From an uncultured Caryophanales bacterium (GTDB lineage Bacteria > Bacillota_I > Bacilli_A > RF39 > UBA660), in contig CALYOH010000005.1 of assembly GCA_945228905.1 (NCBI GenBank), positions 1 through 33,292 on the forward strand: 33,292 nt of DNA, in the 5' to 3' direction. The position numbers were made by a program, and so were the translations under genes. A model generated the notes under the pieces. It saw only the letters and a list, made by a program, of their open reading frames with translations, was not told where the DNA came from and did not search any database. Within the stretch, counting starts at the first letter, position 1; the number at the start of each line of letters is the position of its first letter. Positions 1 to 9,491 of the stretch are shown here, one piece after another.

Positions 1-1
1 A

Positions 2-1189
2 TCTGGAGTAGTTTGTGCTTTAAAAGCCAAAAGAAATGACAATGAAGTCATAATTCTAGAAAGAAATAATACATTAATGAAAAAAATATTAATGACAGGA
101 AATGGTAAATGTAATTATTTTAATGATGAAATAAGTATTGATAACTATGAATCTAGTAATAAAGAAGTATTAGAAAATATTATTACTCAAGATAATATTG
201 ATATGGTAAGAGATTTCTTTAACGAAATAGGTATAGTTCCAAAAGTAAAAAATGGATATTGGTATCCATATTCTAATCAAGCAACTACAATTAAAGAACA
301 ATTAGAATTAGAACTAAAAGAAAAAGATATAAAAGTTTATTTAAATAGTACAGTACAAAGTATTAAAAAAAATAATAATAAATTTATTATTAAATATAAT
401 AATGAAGTAATAGAAAGTGATGTAGTAGTAATATCTACTGGATCAAAAGCTTATCCTAAAACAGGTAGTGATGGTATGGGATATGATTTATTAAAAGAAT
501 TTAATCATACTGTTATTAAACCTTTACCAGCCTTAGTACAATTAGAAACAAAAGAAAAATATAAAGACTGGTCTGGAGTAAGAACAGATGTAGAATTAGA
601 ATTATTTGAAGATGATAAATATATATCTAGTGAAAAGGGAGAACTACAATTAACTGATTATGGTATTTCAGGTATATGTGTATTTAATCTAAGTAATAAA
701 TTAATAAGAGGATTAGATAGTAATAAAAAAGAAGTAATTAAAATAAACTTTGTACCATTTATTACTACATTAATTTCTCCATGGATAGATGAATATAGTA
801 ATAAACATAATAATAAGAATATAAAAGAATTATTAGAAGGATTCTTAAATAATAAAATAGTAAAAGTACTATTAAAATATAATAATATTGATGAAAATAC
901 TAAATATAATGAATTAAGTAATGACGAGAAATTAAAATTAATAAATAGTTTAAGATTCTTTAAAGTAGAAATTAAAAATACTAAAGGATTTGATAATAGT
1001 CAAATATGTAATGGAGGAGTATCTTTATTAGAAATAAATCCAATTACATTTGAATCTACTAAAGAAAAAAGATTATATATTATAGGTGAATTATTAGATA
1101 TAAATGGTAATTGTGGAGGATATAATCTTACTAATTGTTGGATATCCGGAATATTATCAGGAAATAATATAGGTGATAATAATGATTAG
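2..1189 (+). CDS. NAD(P)/FAD-dependent oxidoreductase, HI0933/BaiN-like (5' truncated by window edge)
   Basis: The frame is open from base 2 (SGVVCALKAKRNDNEVIILERNNTLMKKILMTGNGKCNYFN...). It has the conserved GNGKCN motif, VVISTGSKAYPKTGSDGMGY and a C-terminal GGYNLTNCWISG. Confidence 0.85.
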   Translation, partial: SGVVCALKAKRNDNEVIILERNNTLMKKILMTGNGKCNYFNDEISIDNYESSNKEVLENIITQDNIDMVRDFFNEIGIVPKVKNGYWYPYSNQATTIKEQLELELKEKDIKVYLNSTVQSIKKNNNKFIIKYNNEVIESDVVVISTGSKAYPKTGSDGMGYDLLKEFNHTVIKPLPALVQLETKEKYKDWSGVRTDVELELFEDDKYISSEKGELQLTDYGISGICVFNLSNKLIRGLDSNKKEVIKINFVPFITTLISPWIDEYSNKHNNKNIKELLEGFLNNKIVKVLLKYNNIDENTKYNELSNDEKLKLINSLRFFKVEIKNTKGFDNSQICNGGVSLLEINPITFESTKEKRLYIIGELLDINGNCGGYNLTNCWISGILSGNNIGDNND

Positions 1190-2762
1190 AGTAAGACAAA
1201 TAAAAGTACCTATATTAAAAGATAATAAAGATTATTTATTAAAAGAAATATCTAATAAATTACATATTAATTCTAAATATATTTCTAAATATAAAATTAA
1301 TAAGAAAAGTATAGATGCTAGAGATAAATCTAATATTAAATATGTTTATGAAGTAGATATAGAAATAAACGATGAAGATAAAATACTAAGTAGAAGTAAA
1401 TCAAATGATATATTAAAGACTCCTGATGAAGAATATAAATATTCTATTACTGGTAATATTAAAATGAATAGTAGACCATTAATTATAGGTAGTGGACCAT
1501 GCGGACTATTTTGTGCATATATGTTAAGTGTTGCGGGATATAAACCAATAATAATAGAAAGAGGAGAAAAAATAGAAGAAAGAATTAATACAGTAGATGA
1601 ATTCTTTAGTACTAATAAACTAAATAAAAATTCAAATATTCAATTTGGAGAAGGTGGAGCAGGAACTTTCTCTGATGGAAAATTAAATACTTTAACTAAA
1701 GATTCTAATAATAGAATGAAAAAAGTATTTGAAATATTTGTAGAAAATGGAGCACCTGAAGAGATAATGTATTTAAATAAACCACATATAGGTACAGACA
1801 TATTAAGAAAAGTAATTATAAATATAAGAAAAAAAATAATATTTCTTGGTGGAGAATTTAAATATAATTCATGTGTTACAGATTTAATTATTGAAGATAA
1901 TAAATGTATTGGAGTAGAAATAAATAATAATGATAAAATCTATTCTGATGTCATAGTACTAGCAATAGGGCATTCTGCAAGAGATACTTTTTATATGTTA
2001 TATGATAAAGGTATAAATATGAAACCTAAAAACTTTGCGATTGGTTTAAGAATAGAACATCCAAGAGAATTAATAGATAAGAGTCAATATGGAGAAAGTT
2101 ATAAGTATTTACCACCAGCAAGTTATAAATTAACATATCAAACTAAGAGTGTAAGAGGAGTTTATTCATTTTGTATGTGTCCTGGAGGATATGTTGTAAA
2201 TGCATCTAGTGAAGAAGGACAAATTGCAATAAATGGAATGAGTAATTATAAAAGAGATGCTAGAAACTCTAATAGTGCTATAGTAGTAACAGTATCTAAA
2301 GAAGATTTTGGATCTAATCCATTAGATGGAATAGAATACCAAAGAAATTTAGAAAGAAAAGCCTATGAACTTGGAAAAGGATTAATACCTGTACAATTAT
2401 ATAAAGATTATAAAAATAATATAGTATCAGATAATATAGGAGAAGTACTACCAAATATTAAAGGCAATTATAGATTATCTAATTTAAATGAATTATTACC
2501 TGAATATATAAATTCTTCTATTAAAGAAGCAATTAAAGAATTTGATAAAAAAATAAAAGGATTCTCAATGGAAGATGCAGTACTTTCAGGTATAGAATCT
2601 AGAACAAGTTCACCAGTAATTATAGAAAGAAATGAAGATTTTGAATCAATTCCTGGATTATATCCTGCCGGAGAAGGAGCAGGATATGCTGGAGGTATAA
2701 CTACATCCGCAATGGATGGAATAAAAGTATTTGAAAAAATAATAAGTAAATATATGTTATAA
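1182..2762 (+). CDS. FAD-dependent dehydrogenase (COG2509-like)
   Basis: PLIIGSGPCGLFCAYMLSVAGYKPIIIERG Rossmann FAD motif, FGEGGAGTFSDGKLNT, and C-terminal GLYPAGEGAGYAGGITTSAMDG. The start was moved to ATG 1182, preceded by AGGTGAT. Confidence 0.85.
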   Translation: MIRVRQIKVPILKDNKDYLLKEISNKLHINSKYISKYKINKKSIDARDKSNIKYVYEVDIEINDEDKILSRSKSNDILKTPDEEYKYSITGNIKMNSRPLIIGSGPCGLFCAYMLSVAGYKPIIIERGEKIEERINTVDEFFSTNKLNKNSNIQFGEGGAGTFSDGKLNTLTKDSNNRMKKVFEIFVENGAPEEIMYLNKPHIGTDILRKVIINIRKKIIFLGGEFKYNSCVTDLIIEDNKCIGVEINNNDKIYSDVIVLAIGHSARDTFYMLYDKGINMKPKNFAIGLRIEHPRELIDKSQYGESYKYLPPASYKLTYQTKSVRGVYSFCMCPGGYVVNASSEEGQIAINGMSNYKRDARNSNSAIVVTVSKEDFGSNPLDGIEYQRNLERKAYELGKGLIPVQLYKDYKNNIVSDNIGEVLPNIKGNYRLSNLNELLPEYINSSIKEAIKEFDKKIKGFSMEDAVLSGIESRTSSPVIIERNEDFESIPGLYPAGEGAGYAGGITTSAMDGIKVFEKIISKYML

Positions 2763-2787
2763 TTATATAGATAGAGAGGATGATTAT

Positions 2788-3456
2788 ATGAGTTATAGTT
2801 TAGTATTAATTATTACACTAATAATTACGTTAGGATCTCAAGCTTATATTAATTCTAGTTATAAAAAGACAAGAAAAATTAAATCTAAGAATAATATGAG
2901 TGGATATGAGGTTGCTAAAAAGATATTAAAAGAAAATGATTTAAAAGATGTAAAAGTAGAATGTATATCAGGTACATTAAGTGATCACTATGATCCAAGA
3001 ACTAAAACAGTAAGATTATCAACTGACATCTATGAAGGAACATCTTTAGCATCAATAAGTGTAGCATCACATGAATGTGGACATGCTGTTCAAGATAAGA
3101 ATGGATATTTATTCTTAAGAATTAGAAGATCATTAATACCAATAGTTAATATTGCATCTACTGCAGGATATTTTGCAATTGCAGGAGGATTTTTATTCCA
3201 AATAGTAAATTTAATATGGTTAGGTATTATATTTGAATTAGTAATTTTAGGATTCCAATTAGTAACTTTACCAGTAGAATTTAATGCTTCAAGTCGTGCA
3301 TTAAAACAAATAAAAGAATTAAAAATAGTAGATGAAAAAGAATATGGTAATTGTAGAGAAATGTTAACAGCAGCAGCACTTACTTATGTTGCATCAGCTG
3401 CAGTTGCATTAATAGAAGTATTAAGATTAATATTAATGTTTAGAAATAGAGAATAG
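2788..3456 (+). CDS. Neutral zinc metallopeptidase, YugP family membrane protein
   Basis: N-terminal TM, SHECGHAVQ zinc-protease motif, several TM segments, and YDPRTKTVRLS typical of the family. Confidence 0.9.
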   Translation: MSYSLVLIITLIITLGSQAYINSSYKKTRKIKSKNNMSGYEVAKKILKENDLKDVKVECISGTLSDHYDPRTKTVRLSTDIYEGTSLASISVASHECGHAVQDKNGYLFLRIRRSLIPIVNIASTAGYFAIAGGFLFQIVNLIWLGIIFELVILGFQLVTLPVEFNASSRALKQIKELKIVDEKEYGNCREMLTAAALTYVASAAVALIEVLRLILMFRNRE

Positions 3457-3464
3457 GTGATAAT

Positions 3465-4367
3465 ATGGCAAAAGTAGTAAGAAATGTAGATAAAGCAAAT
3501 TGTATTACTCATAGTGGAACAATGCATGCAGATGAAGTTTTTGCAACTGCATTCTTAGACATGTATTTAGGAGAAAGAACTGTATTTAGAACAAACAATG
3601 TTCCTGATAATATTAATCTAGATACATTAGTATATGACGTTGGTAGAGGACAATATGACCATCATCAATTAGATGCAAAAAAAAGAGATAATAATATTAC
3701 GTATTCATCATTTGGCCTATTATGGAATGATTTTGGAAGAAATTTCCTAAAAAAAATAGAAGTAGAATATATAGAAGATGTATTTCAAGGAATTGATAAA
3801 GACCTAGTAGAATATATAGATGCAGATGATAATGGAGTGTTTCCAAAGATAGAAGCATCATATAAGGTAAAAACACTTCCTGGAATAATTAAAATATTTA
3901 ATCCAAGTTTTTCTTCAGATGAAGATGAATCTACTCAATTTGAAAAAGCAGTAGATTTAGCAAAAACAATATTAGAAGAAGAAATATTATATATAAATGG
4001 AAAAGTATATGCAGATAGACAAATAAATGAATTACTAGAAGATTTAGGTGAAGAAGATAAATATCTAATTTTAAATACTTATCTTCCATATGAAGAAACT
4101 ATTTTAAATAGTGACAAAACAAATAACTTATTATTTGTAGCATTCCCATCTAATAGAGGAGGATACGCTATTAAAACATTACCTAAATCAGTAGAAGATA
4201 AATCAGCAAGATTAGACTTTCCTGAAGAATGGGCTGGTTTAGAGTCAAATGATTTACAAGAAGTATCAGGAATTAAAGGATTAACATTCTGTCATACAGG
4301 TAGATTTATAGTTAGTTGTAAAGATTTAGATACAGTATACGAAGTATTTGATAAAATAATAAAGTAA
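3465..4367 (+). CDS. MYG1 family protein (DHH-like phosphoesterase/exonuclease fold)
   Basis: ITHSGTMHADEVFATAFL, VYDVGRGQYDHHQ, FCHTGRFI motifs. Confidence 0.85.
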   Translation: MAKVVRNVDKANCITHSGTMHADEVFATAFLDMYLGERTVFRTNNVPDNINLDTLVYDVGRGQYDHHQLDAKKRDNNITYSSFGLLWNDFGRNFLKKIEVEYIEDVFQGIDKDLVEYIDADDNGVFPKIEASYKVKTLPGIIKIFNPSFSSDEDESTQFEKAVDLAKTILEEEILYINGKVYADRQINELLEDLGEEDKYLILNTYLPYEETILNSDKTNNLLFVAFPSNRGGYAIKTLPKSVEDKSARLDFPEEWAGLESNDLQEVSGIKGLTFCHTGRFIVSCKDLDTVYEVFDKIIK

Positions 4368-4393
4368 ATTTACAAGTATAAATTGTTATTTAA

Positions 4394-4421
4394 TTGAAAA
4401 AAGTATAAAAAATAATATAAT
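4394..4421 (+). promoter_or_regulatory. Putative sigma-A promoter (TTGAAA-N16-TATAAT)
   Basis: -35 at 4394-4399 and -10 at 4416-4421, just upstream of the CDS at 4440. Confidence 0.5.
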
Positions 4422-4439
4422 ATATATTTGAGGTGTAAT

Positions 4440-5015
4440 ATGTATAATTCGGGTATGAAAAAGTTTTTGGTAAAAAGTATATTGCAAATATCATTTGTAT
4501 TATTAGTCGCAATAGTATCAACTTATTATATATATAATAAATATACAGAAAGTAGAGAAATAGATTTTAGTTCAGATTCATTAGATATTTCATATCATGA
4601 AAAAGATGGAGATAAAATATCTATTACTAAAGCTACTCCAGTAACAGATTCTGTTGGTTTATCATCAAATTCATATGTTTTTACAATTAAGAATAACTTA
4701 ACTGAAAATGTAAATTACAAAGTTAAAATAATAGATGATAAAGAAAAAATACTAGAAGACAAATGTGATGAAAATCAAATTCCAAAAGAAGATATTAAAA
4801 TATCAATAAAAGAAGGAAATAAAGCAAATGAAATACATTATTTATCAGAATTAGAAGATCAGGTATTATTAGATACAAACATAGAAGCTTTAGATGAAGT
4901 AACAATTACAATAAGAGTTTGGGTAAATATAGATAGTGTAGTTCCAAATGATGCACATTATCATAGCATTATCCAAATAGTTGAAGATGATAATAGCATC
5001 GCATTAAATAGATAG
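4440..5015 (+). CDS. Hypothetical membrane-anchored protein with extracytoplasmic beta-rich domain
   Basis: Single N-terminal TM (FLVKSILQISFVLLVAIVSTYYIY) followed by a polar beta-rich region. ATG 4440 is preceded by GAGGTG. Confidence 0.6.
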   Translation: MYNSGMKKFLVKSILQISFVLLVAIVSTYYIYNKYTESREIDFSSDSLDISYHEKDGDKISITKATPVTDSVGLSSNSYVFTIKNNLTENVNYKVKIIDDKEKILEDKCDENQIPKEDIKISIKEGNKANEIHYLSELEDQVLLDTNIEALDEVTITIRVWVNIDSVVPNDAHYHSIIQIVEDDNSIALNR

Positions 5016-5024
5016 GGTGATTAT

Positions 5025-5504
5025 ATGGATATAGATTTAAGTTTATTACATAGTAATACAACTAATTTAATAGACATTACAAATACTTATACAATACCAA
5101 AAGAGTATTTTGAAAATACTGATATCATTTCTCTTAATGATATTAAAGTAGAAGGAAAAATAGTAAGAAGAGAAGATGAAGATGGAGAATTAGAAGACTA
5201 CATTGAATGTCAGATTAATGGAGAAATGAAGATTCCAGATTCAATAAGTTTAGAAGAGATAAATTACCCATTTTCGATAGAATATGATGATATTATCGAT
5301 GAAAACTGTAAAAAAGGAGAAAATATACTTGATATTTTTCAGTTTTTGTGGGAAAATATAGTACTAGAGGTCCCCTTACAATTTACTAAGGTCGAAGATC
5401 TCAGTAAATTTCATGGAGATGGATGGAGATTAATAGATGAAGAAGAATTAAATAAATCTAATAATCCATTCAGTGATTTATTAAAAGAATTTGATAAGGA
5501 GTGA
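5025..5504 (+). CDS. YceD/DUF177 family protein
   Basis: Acidic about 160-aa protein immediately upstream of rpmF, the conserved neighbourhood of DUF177; (I)[29 protein letters not shown] pattern. Confidence 0.8.
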   Translation: MDIDLSLLHSNTTNLIDITNTYTIPKEYFENTDIISLNDIKVEGKIVRREDEDGELEDYIECQINGEMKIPDSISLEEINYPFSIEYDDIIDENCKKGENILDIFQFLWENIVLEVPLQFTKVEDLSKFHGDGWRLIDEEELNKSNNPFSDLLKEFDKE

Positions 5505-5509
5505 GAAAA

Positions 5510-5719
5510 ATGATGAAATTAGATATTCAAATGTTTGCAGTTCCTTTCCATAAAGTATCAAAGACAAGAAAAAGATTAAGAAGAAGTCATAATGCTATGG
5601 AAGTTCCAGGAATGACAAAGTGCCCATCATGTGGAGAAATGATTAAACCACATAGAGTTTGCCCAAAATGTGGTAAATACAAAGGTAAAGAAGAAGTAGT
5701 AAAAGAAGAAACTAAATAG
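5510..5719 (+). CDS. rpmF: 50S ribosomal protein L32 with N-terminal extension MMKLDIQMF
   Basis: [21 protein letters not shown] is the canonical L32 N-terminus, with CPSCG...CPKCG zinc ribbon. SD AAGGAG at 5496-5501 points to ATG 5510, upstream of the canonical start. Confidence 0.93.
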   Translation: MMKLDIQMFAVPFHKVSKTRKRLRRSHNAMEVPGMTKCPSCGEMIKPHRVCPKCGKYKGKEEVVKEETK

Positions 5720-5730
5720 TTTCTTTTTTT
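5704..5730 (+). terminator. Rho-independent terminator overlapping the rpmF stop codon
   Basis: GAAACTA-AA-TAGTTTC followed by T7; the stop TAG 5717-5719 is inside the hairpin. Confidence 0.65.
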
Positions 5731-5731
5731 A

Positions 5732-5760
5732 TTGATTTCTTGTATTTTATTTGATATACT
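5732..5760 (+). promoter_or_regulatory. Putative sigma-A promoter (TTGATT-N17-TATACT)
   Basis: -35 at 5732-5737 and -10 at 5755-5760, upstream of the first prepilin-like gene. Confidence 0.5.
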
Positions 5761-5787
5761 TTAAAAAGTAAAATAGGGTGAAAAAAT

Positions 5788-8700
5788 ATGAGAAAAGAAC
5801 AAAAAAAGAATACAAAGGCATTTACTTTAGTCGAGTTATTAGCCGTAATAGTAATTCTAGGACTTTTAGCAGTTGTTGGAATAACTGCAGTAAGTAGATA
5901 TATAGAAAGAGCTAAAAAAGAAAGCAATTCAGAAACAAAAGATGTATTACTATTAGCTTCAAAACAATACTTACAAGATAATAAAGATCTTGCACCTAAA
6001 GCAATTGGAGAACATAAGATTATTGCTGCTAAAGAATTAAAGAAGGCTAAATATTTAGTTAGTGATTTAAAAAATTCTAATGGCGAATCTTGTATGAATG
6101 AGAGTTTTGTAAGAGTTTATAAATCAGAAGGAACAGACTATTCATATACAGCATATTTATACTGTGGAGATGAAAAAGCACCTTCAGAGATAGAAGCAAT
6201 TTCTCCAGTAGTAACAAAATTTGAATTTTCAAAACCAGACGATGTTTCAGCAGCAAGTTTCACAATGGTAACAGAGGGATCTGAAGATAAAAATAACCCT
6301 CTTGAAATAGATAGTTATAGTTTCACAATTTCTACTTTGGTAGATAGTGAAACAGGATATCAAGAAGTTTATAATAGTGGTTCAGTTCCAGGAAATCATA
6401 ATACAAAAATTACTAAATCATATAAATTAGTTGACTATATTGATTTTGTTTCAGTAACATCAGTAAGAGTAAGTATTACGGTAATTAATGAACAAGGCGG
6501 TATAACATCAATTACAAAACAAACTGGAGTAGATAGCGAAAGAGACTTTAGTGATACAGTATCACCTAAATGTTCAAAGATAGATAATGAACCAAAACAA
6601 AATGAATGGATAAATAAAGAAACAATAGATAATATTGGTGGTGGTTATAGAAAGATAACTGCTACTTGTAATGATGGGCAAGGAAGTGGATGCTTAAGAG
6701 CAACATTTACAAAATCATTCCCTAATAATGATATCTATAGAGGAGAAAAACATTATTACTGGGGTGCAGAATATGCATATGTAGAAGTTAAAGATAATGC
6801 AGGAAACTCATCATTAGTAAATGCAGAAACTAAAGCAACATGTCGTGTATTAGTAAATGTAGACATCTTATCACCAAGAGTAGAAGTTACAGCAGTAACA
6901 AATGATAATATTATTAAAACAGTATCTGCTGGAGGAGCAGATGAAAACTATAATGAATATGATGATACAGCTTCTATAACAGCCAACTCATATAATTTAA
7001 GTAAATCACCAAGAGATACTGATTGGATTTGGTTTAATGAAGAATATAAAGATGGAGTAACTTATAAAATAAAAGTAGGAGATAATCTTCATTTATATAG
7101 ATATACATGGGAAACAAATTCAACAGGAGTATCAAAAGAAGAATATAGTAAAAATAAAAGTATAATTAATGATTTAAAAGTAGATAACACAGATGGAAAA
7201 GAAGAATATTTCCCAGAACAAGATTTATCTACTAATGACAATGGACTACAAAGTTCTGAATTTAGCGTTCAACTAAAAGGAGAAGGAGTCAGACATGGTA
7301 GATTAACGGTATATGATAGAGCTGGTAATAAGACAGTAATTAATATATATGCTAATATTGATAGAACTAGACCAGATGTTCCTACAAGTATAGTTGCTAA
7401 GACTTTAGAAAAGAATAATATAAATGCAGAAGAAGTAGCAGATTATACTCCAGAAAAATGGACAAATAAATATGTTAAAACTTATATAAACAAAAATTAT
7501 CAAAAAGATAGTATATCTGGATTTGATAAAGTTGAGTTTGAAGTAAGAAGTCATGGAATTGGAGCAGAAGAAAATGCTACAAAGAAAGGTGAAACTGAAT
7601 TTGTATTTGATGAACACTATCAAGGAAAGAACAAAGTAAGATTTAGAGTATGTGATAATGCAAATAACTGTTCTAACTATAGTGAAAATATAGAAGTCTG
7701 GTTAGATACGATTGCACCAACATGTACAGTTTCACAAAATGTAAACAAAAAAGTTGAAAATGTAGATGGAGTACTTTCAGATGCAGGATGGGCTGGAAAA
7801 GGTGAAACAATAACAGTAACAGGAAAATGTGCTGATCAAAATGCTGGTAAAACTGGTAGTGGTTGTGAAGTAGATAAAATAGAAAAAGAATATACAGATC
7901 CTATTAATACAACAACTGCAGGACCAGCAGGAGATAATAAAGGTGGAGTTTTAAAGGATATTGCTGGAAATCAAGTAACATGTGATGCTAAACAAGAAGT
8001 TAAAATTGATCATAGTGAACCATCTTGTACAGTAACAATTAAATACGAAGTAACTGACAATAGTAAGGGTGATGGTAAATTATCATCAACTGGTTGGTTA
8101 AGTAAAGGAGAACAAGCTGTTGTAACTGCTAAATGTAGTGAACTTCAAGGTACAGTAAGTTCTGGGTGCGTTACACAACCCTTCTCAAAAACATATAATA
8201 CACAAATTGAAATTTCTAATGCTGGAGCAGTTGATGCAGGAAAAGGTGGCTTTGTAAAAGATGCCGCAGATAATGTAACAGAATGTGCAGCAAATAAAGT
8301 AGTAAAAATAGATCAAACAGATCCAGAGTGTAAACTAGAAATTACATATGAAGGTGGAGACAAGAAAACACATGATGGAACTGAAAATGGATGGCTAAGT
8401 AAAGGAGAAAGTGCAAGAGTAACAGCAACGTGTGAAGATACGGGTGGTAGTAAATGCGCTACTCAGCCATTTAGTAAATTATATAAAACAGATAAAATGA
8501 TGAATACTTCAACAGCTGGAGCTGGTGGAGATGGAGTATCTAAATCAGTATCTGATACAGCAGGTAATACTAAAATATGTGGTTATAAAACAGTTAAGAT
8601 TGATGCAGTTGCACCAACATGTTATACAGATGGATGTAATAATACAACTTGGACCAACCAAAACAGAACATATAAATATGGATGCCAAGATACAAACGGA

Positions 8701-9399
8701 AGTGGATGTGTAACAGCATTAGCGTCTGGTACTGTAGATACTACAAAGAAATCATTATCACTATCATATGATATAGTTGATGTTGCAGGAAATAAAACTA
8801 GTTGTTCACCAACTTGTAATGTACTAGTTGATAAGAATATCCCAACAGGTACATGTACAGTTTCAGGTAATAAGATAACATTAAATTCTAAAAATGATGA
8901 TCATAGTGGTGTGTCTGCAGTACATTACATGTCTAGCACATCAAATGCAAAACAATCAATATCATCAAAGGCATGGTCTACTTCAACATCTTTAGGAACA
9001 AGTTGTGGTACAAAATATTATGGACATATAAAAGTTATAGATAAAGCAGGAAATTCAGCAGCATATGTATGTACTGGATCATATACAACAGGAGCTTGCT
9101 GTGGTGCTTCTAATCCATGGGGATGTACATGGAAGACAGCATGTCGTAACGGAAGAACATTTATCTATACAAGTGCTGCTAAGACAACTTATGCAGGAAC
9201 AGTATATCACAAGAAAGATTCCGCATGTAGTGATAGATTATATCTAATAGAGGGTAGTGGAAGTAAAAAATTATATATTCATTCTCCATGTGGCAACGTT
9301 TCATGGTATCCAGCCGCAAACAAACCACATGCATATATTTATTCAAACTGTATTGGAGGACAAAATAGTGTCTGCCCATATGCTAATTGCCCAGGATAG
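5788..9399 (+). CDS. Giant type IV prepilin-like protein with Cys-rich Ig-like repeats (1203 aa)
   Basis: N-terminal class III signal KNTKA|FTLVELLAVIVILGLLAVVGITAVSRYIE. Repeated units of the form GW.(S/A)KGE..TVTA.C.D..GSGC...F...Y...AG...G...D.AGN...C....VKID, then a Cys-rich C-terminal domain. Confidence 0.85.
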   Translation: MRKEQKKNTKAFTLVELLAVIVILGLLAVVGITAVSRYIERAKKESNSETKDVLLLASKQYLQDNKDLAPKAIGEHKIIAAKELKKAKYLVSDLKNSNGESCMNESFVRVYKSEGTDYSYTAYLYCGDEKAPSEIEAISPVVTKFEFSKPDDVSAASFTMVTEGSEDKNNPLEIDSYSFTISTLVDSETGYQEVYNSGSVPGNHNTKITKSYKLVDYIDFVSVTSVRVSITVINEQGGITSITKQTGVDSERDFSDTVSPKCSKIDNEPKQNEWINKETIDNIGGGYRKITATCNDGQGSGCLRATFTKSFPNNDIYRGEKHYYWGAEYAYVEVKDNAGNSSLVNAETKATCRVLVNVDILSPRVEVTAVTNDNIIKTVSAGGADENYNEYDDTASITANSYNLSKSPRDTDWIWFNEEYKDGVTYKIKVGDNLHLYRYTWETNSTGVSKEEYSKNKSIINDLKVDNTDGKEEYFPEQDLSTNDNGLQSSEFSVQLKGEGVRHGRLTVYDRAGNKTVINIYANIDRTRPDVPTSIVAKTLEKNNINAEEVADYTPEKWTNKYVKTYINKNYQKDSISGFDKVEFEVRSHGIGAEENATKKGETEFVFDEHYQGKNKVRFRVCDNANNCSNYSENIEVWLDTIAPTCTVSQNVNKKVENVDGVLSDAGWAGKGETITVTGKCADQNAGKTGSGCEVDKIEKEYTDPINTTTAGPAGDNKGGVLKDIAGNQVTCDAKQEVKIDHSEPSCTVTIKYEVTDNSKGDGKLSSTGWLSKGEQAVVTAKCSELQGTVSSGCVTQPFSKTYNTQIEISNAGAVDAGKGGFVKDAADNVTECAANKVVKIDQTDPECKLEITYEGGDKKTHDGTENGWLSKGESARVTATCEDTGGSKCATQPFSKLYKTDKMMNTSTAGAGGDGVSKSVSDTAGNTKICGYKTVKIDAVAPTCYTDGCNNTTWTNQNRTYKYGCQDTNGSGCVTALASGTVDTTKKSLSLSYDIVDVAGNKTSCSPTCNVLVDKNIPTGTCTVSGNKITLNSKNDDHSGVSAVHYMSSTSNAKQSISSKAWSTSTSLGTSCGTKYYGHIKVIDKAGNSAAYVCTGSYTTGACCGASNPWGCTWKTACRNGRTFIYTSAAKTTYAGTVYHKKDSACSDRLYLIEGSGSKKLYIHSPCGNVSWYPAANKPHAYIYSNCIGGQNSVCPYANCPG
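8602..9399 (+). repeat. Copy 1 of a 798-bp direct repeat (3' ends of the tandem prepilin-like genes)
   Basis: Begins GATGCAGTTGCACCAACATGTTATACAGA and ends CCCAGGATAG. The same length and ends occur at 12474-13271, with long identical blocks. Confidence 0.9.
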
Positions 9400-9405
9400 A
9401 ATAAA

Positions 9406-9437
9406 AAAAAACTAAATTTTCATAAATTTAGTTTTTT
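9406..9437 (+). terminator. Rho-independent terminator between the two prepilin-like genes
   Basis: AAAAACTAAATTT-TCAT-AAATTTAGTTTTT hairpin with A-rich and T-rich flanks. Confidence 0.8.
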
Positions 9438-9440
9438 ATA

Positions 9441-9469
9441 TTGTCTAAAAATAAAAATTATTTTATAAT
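9441..9469 (+). promoter_or_regulatory. Putative sigma-A promoter (TTGTCT-N17-TATAAT)
   Basis: -35 at 9441-9446 and -10 at 9464-9469, upstream of the second prepilin-like gene. Confidence 0.5.
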
Positions 9470-9491
9470 TAATACTATAGTAGGTGATAAT

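Noticed and set aside
5531-5560. Internal ATG of rpmF (MFAVPF...) as the true L32 start
   Set aside because: There is no Shine-Dalgarno just upstream (GATATTCA). The strong AAGGAG at 5496-5501 is correctly spaced for ATG 5510.
5712-5927. Antisense ORF of 71 aa over the first prepilin start
   Set aside because: Overlaps the rpmF terminator, a promoter and the N-terminus of a well-supported CDS; it is the reverse of a hydrophobic helix.
7405-7623. Other antisense ORFs (7405-7623, 22536-22721, 25804-26055, 26827-27108, 28964-29188, 31683-31952, 32343-32639)
   Set aside because: All lie opposite strong CDSs in AT-rich sequence with no SD or recognisable domain.
8525-9247. Small + strand ORFs (8525-8713, 9065-9247) and the paralogous 12937-13119
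   Set aside because: They lie out of frame inside the prepilin genes. Conservation between 9065 and 12937 is explained by the DNA-level repeat. No SD and atypical composition.
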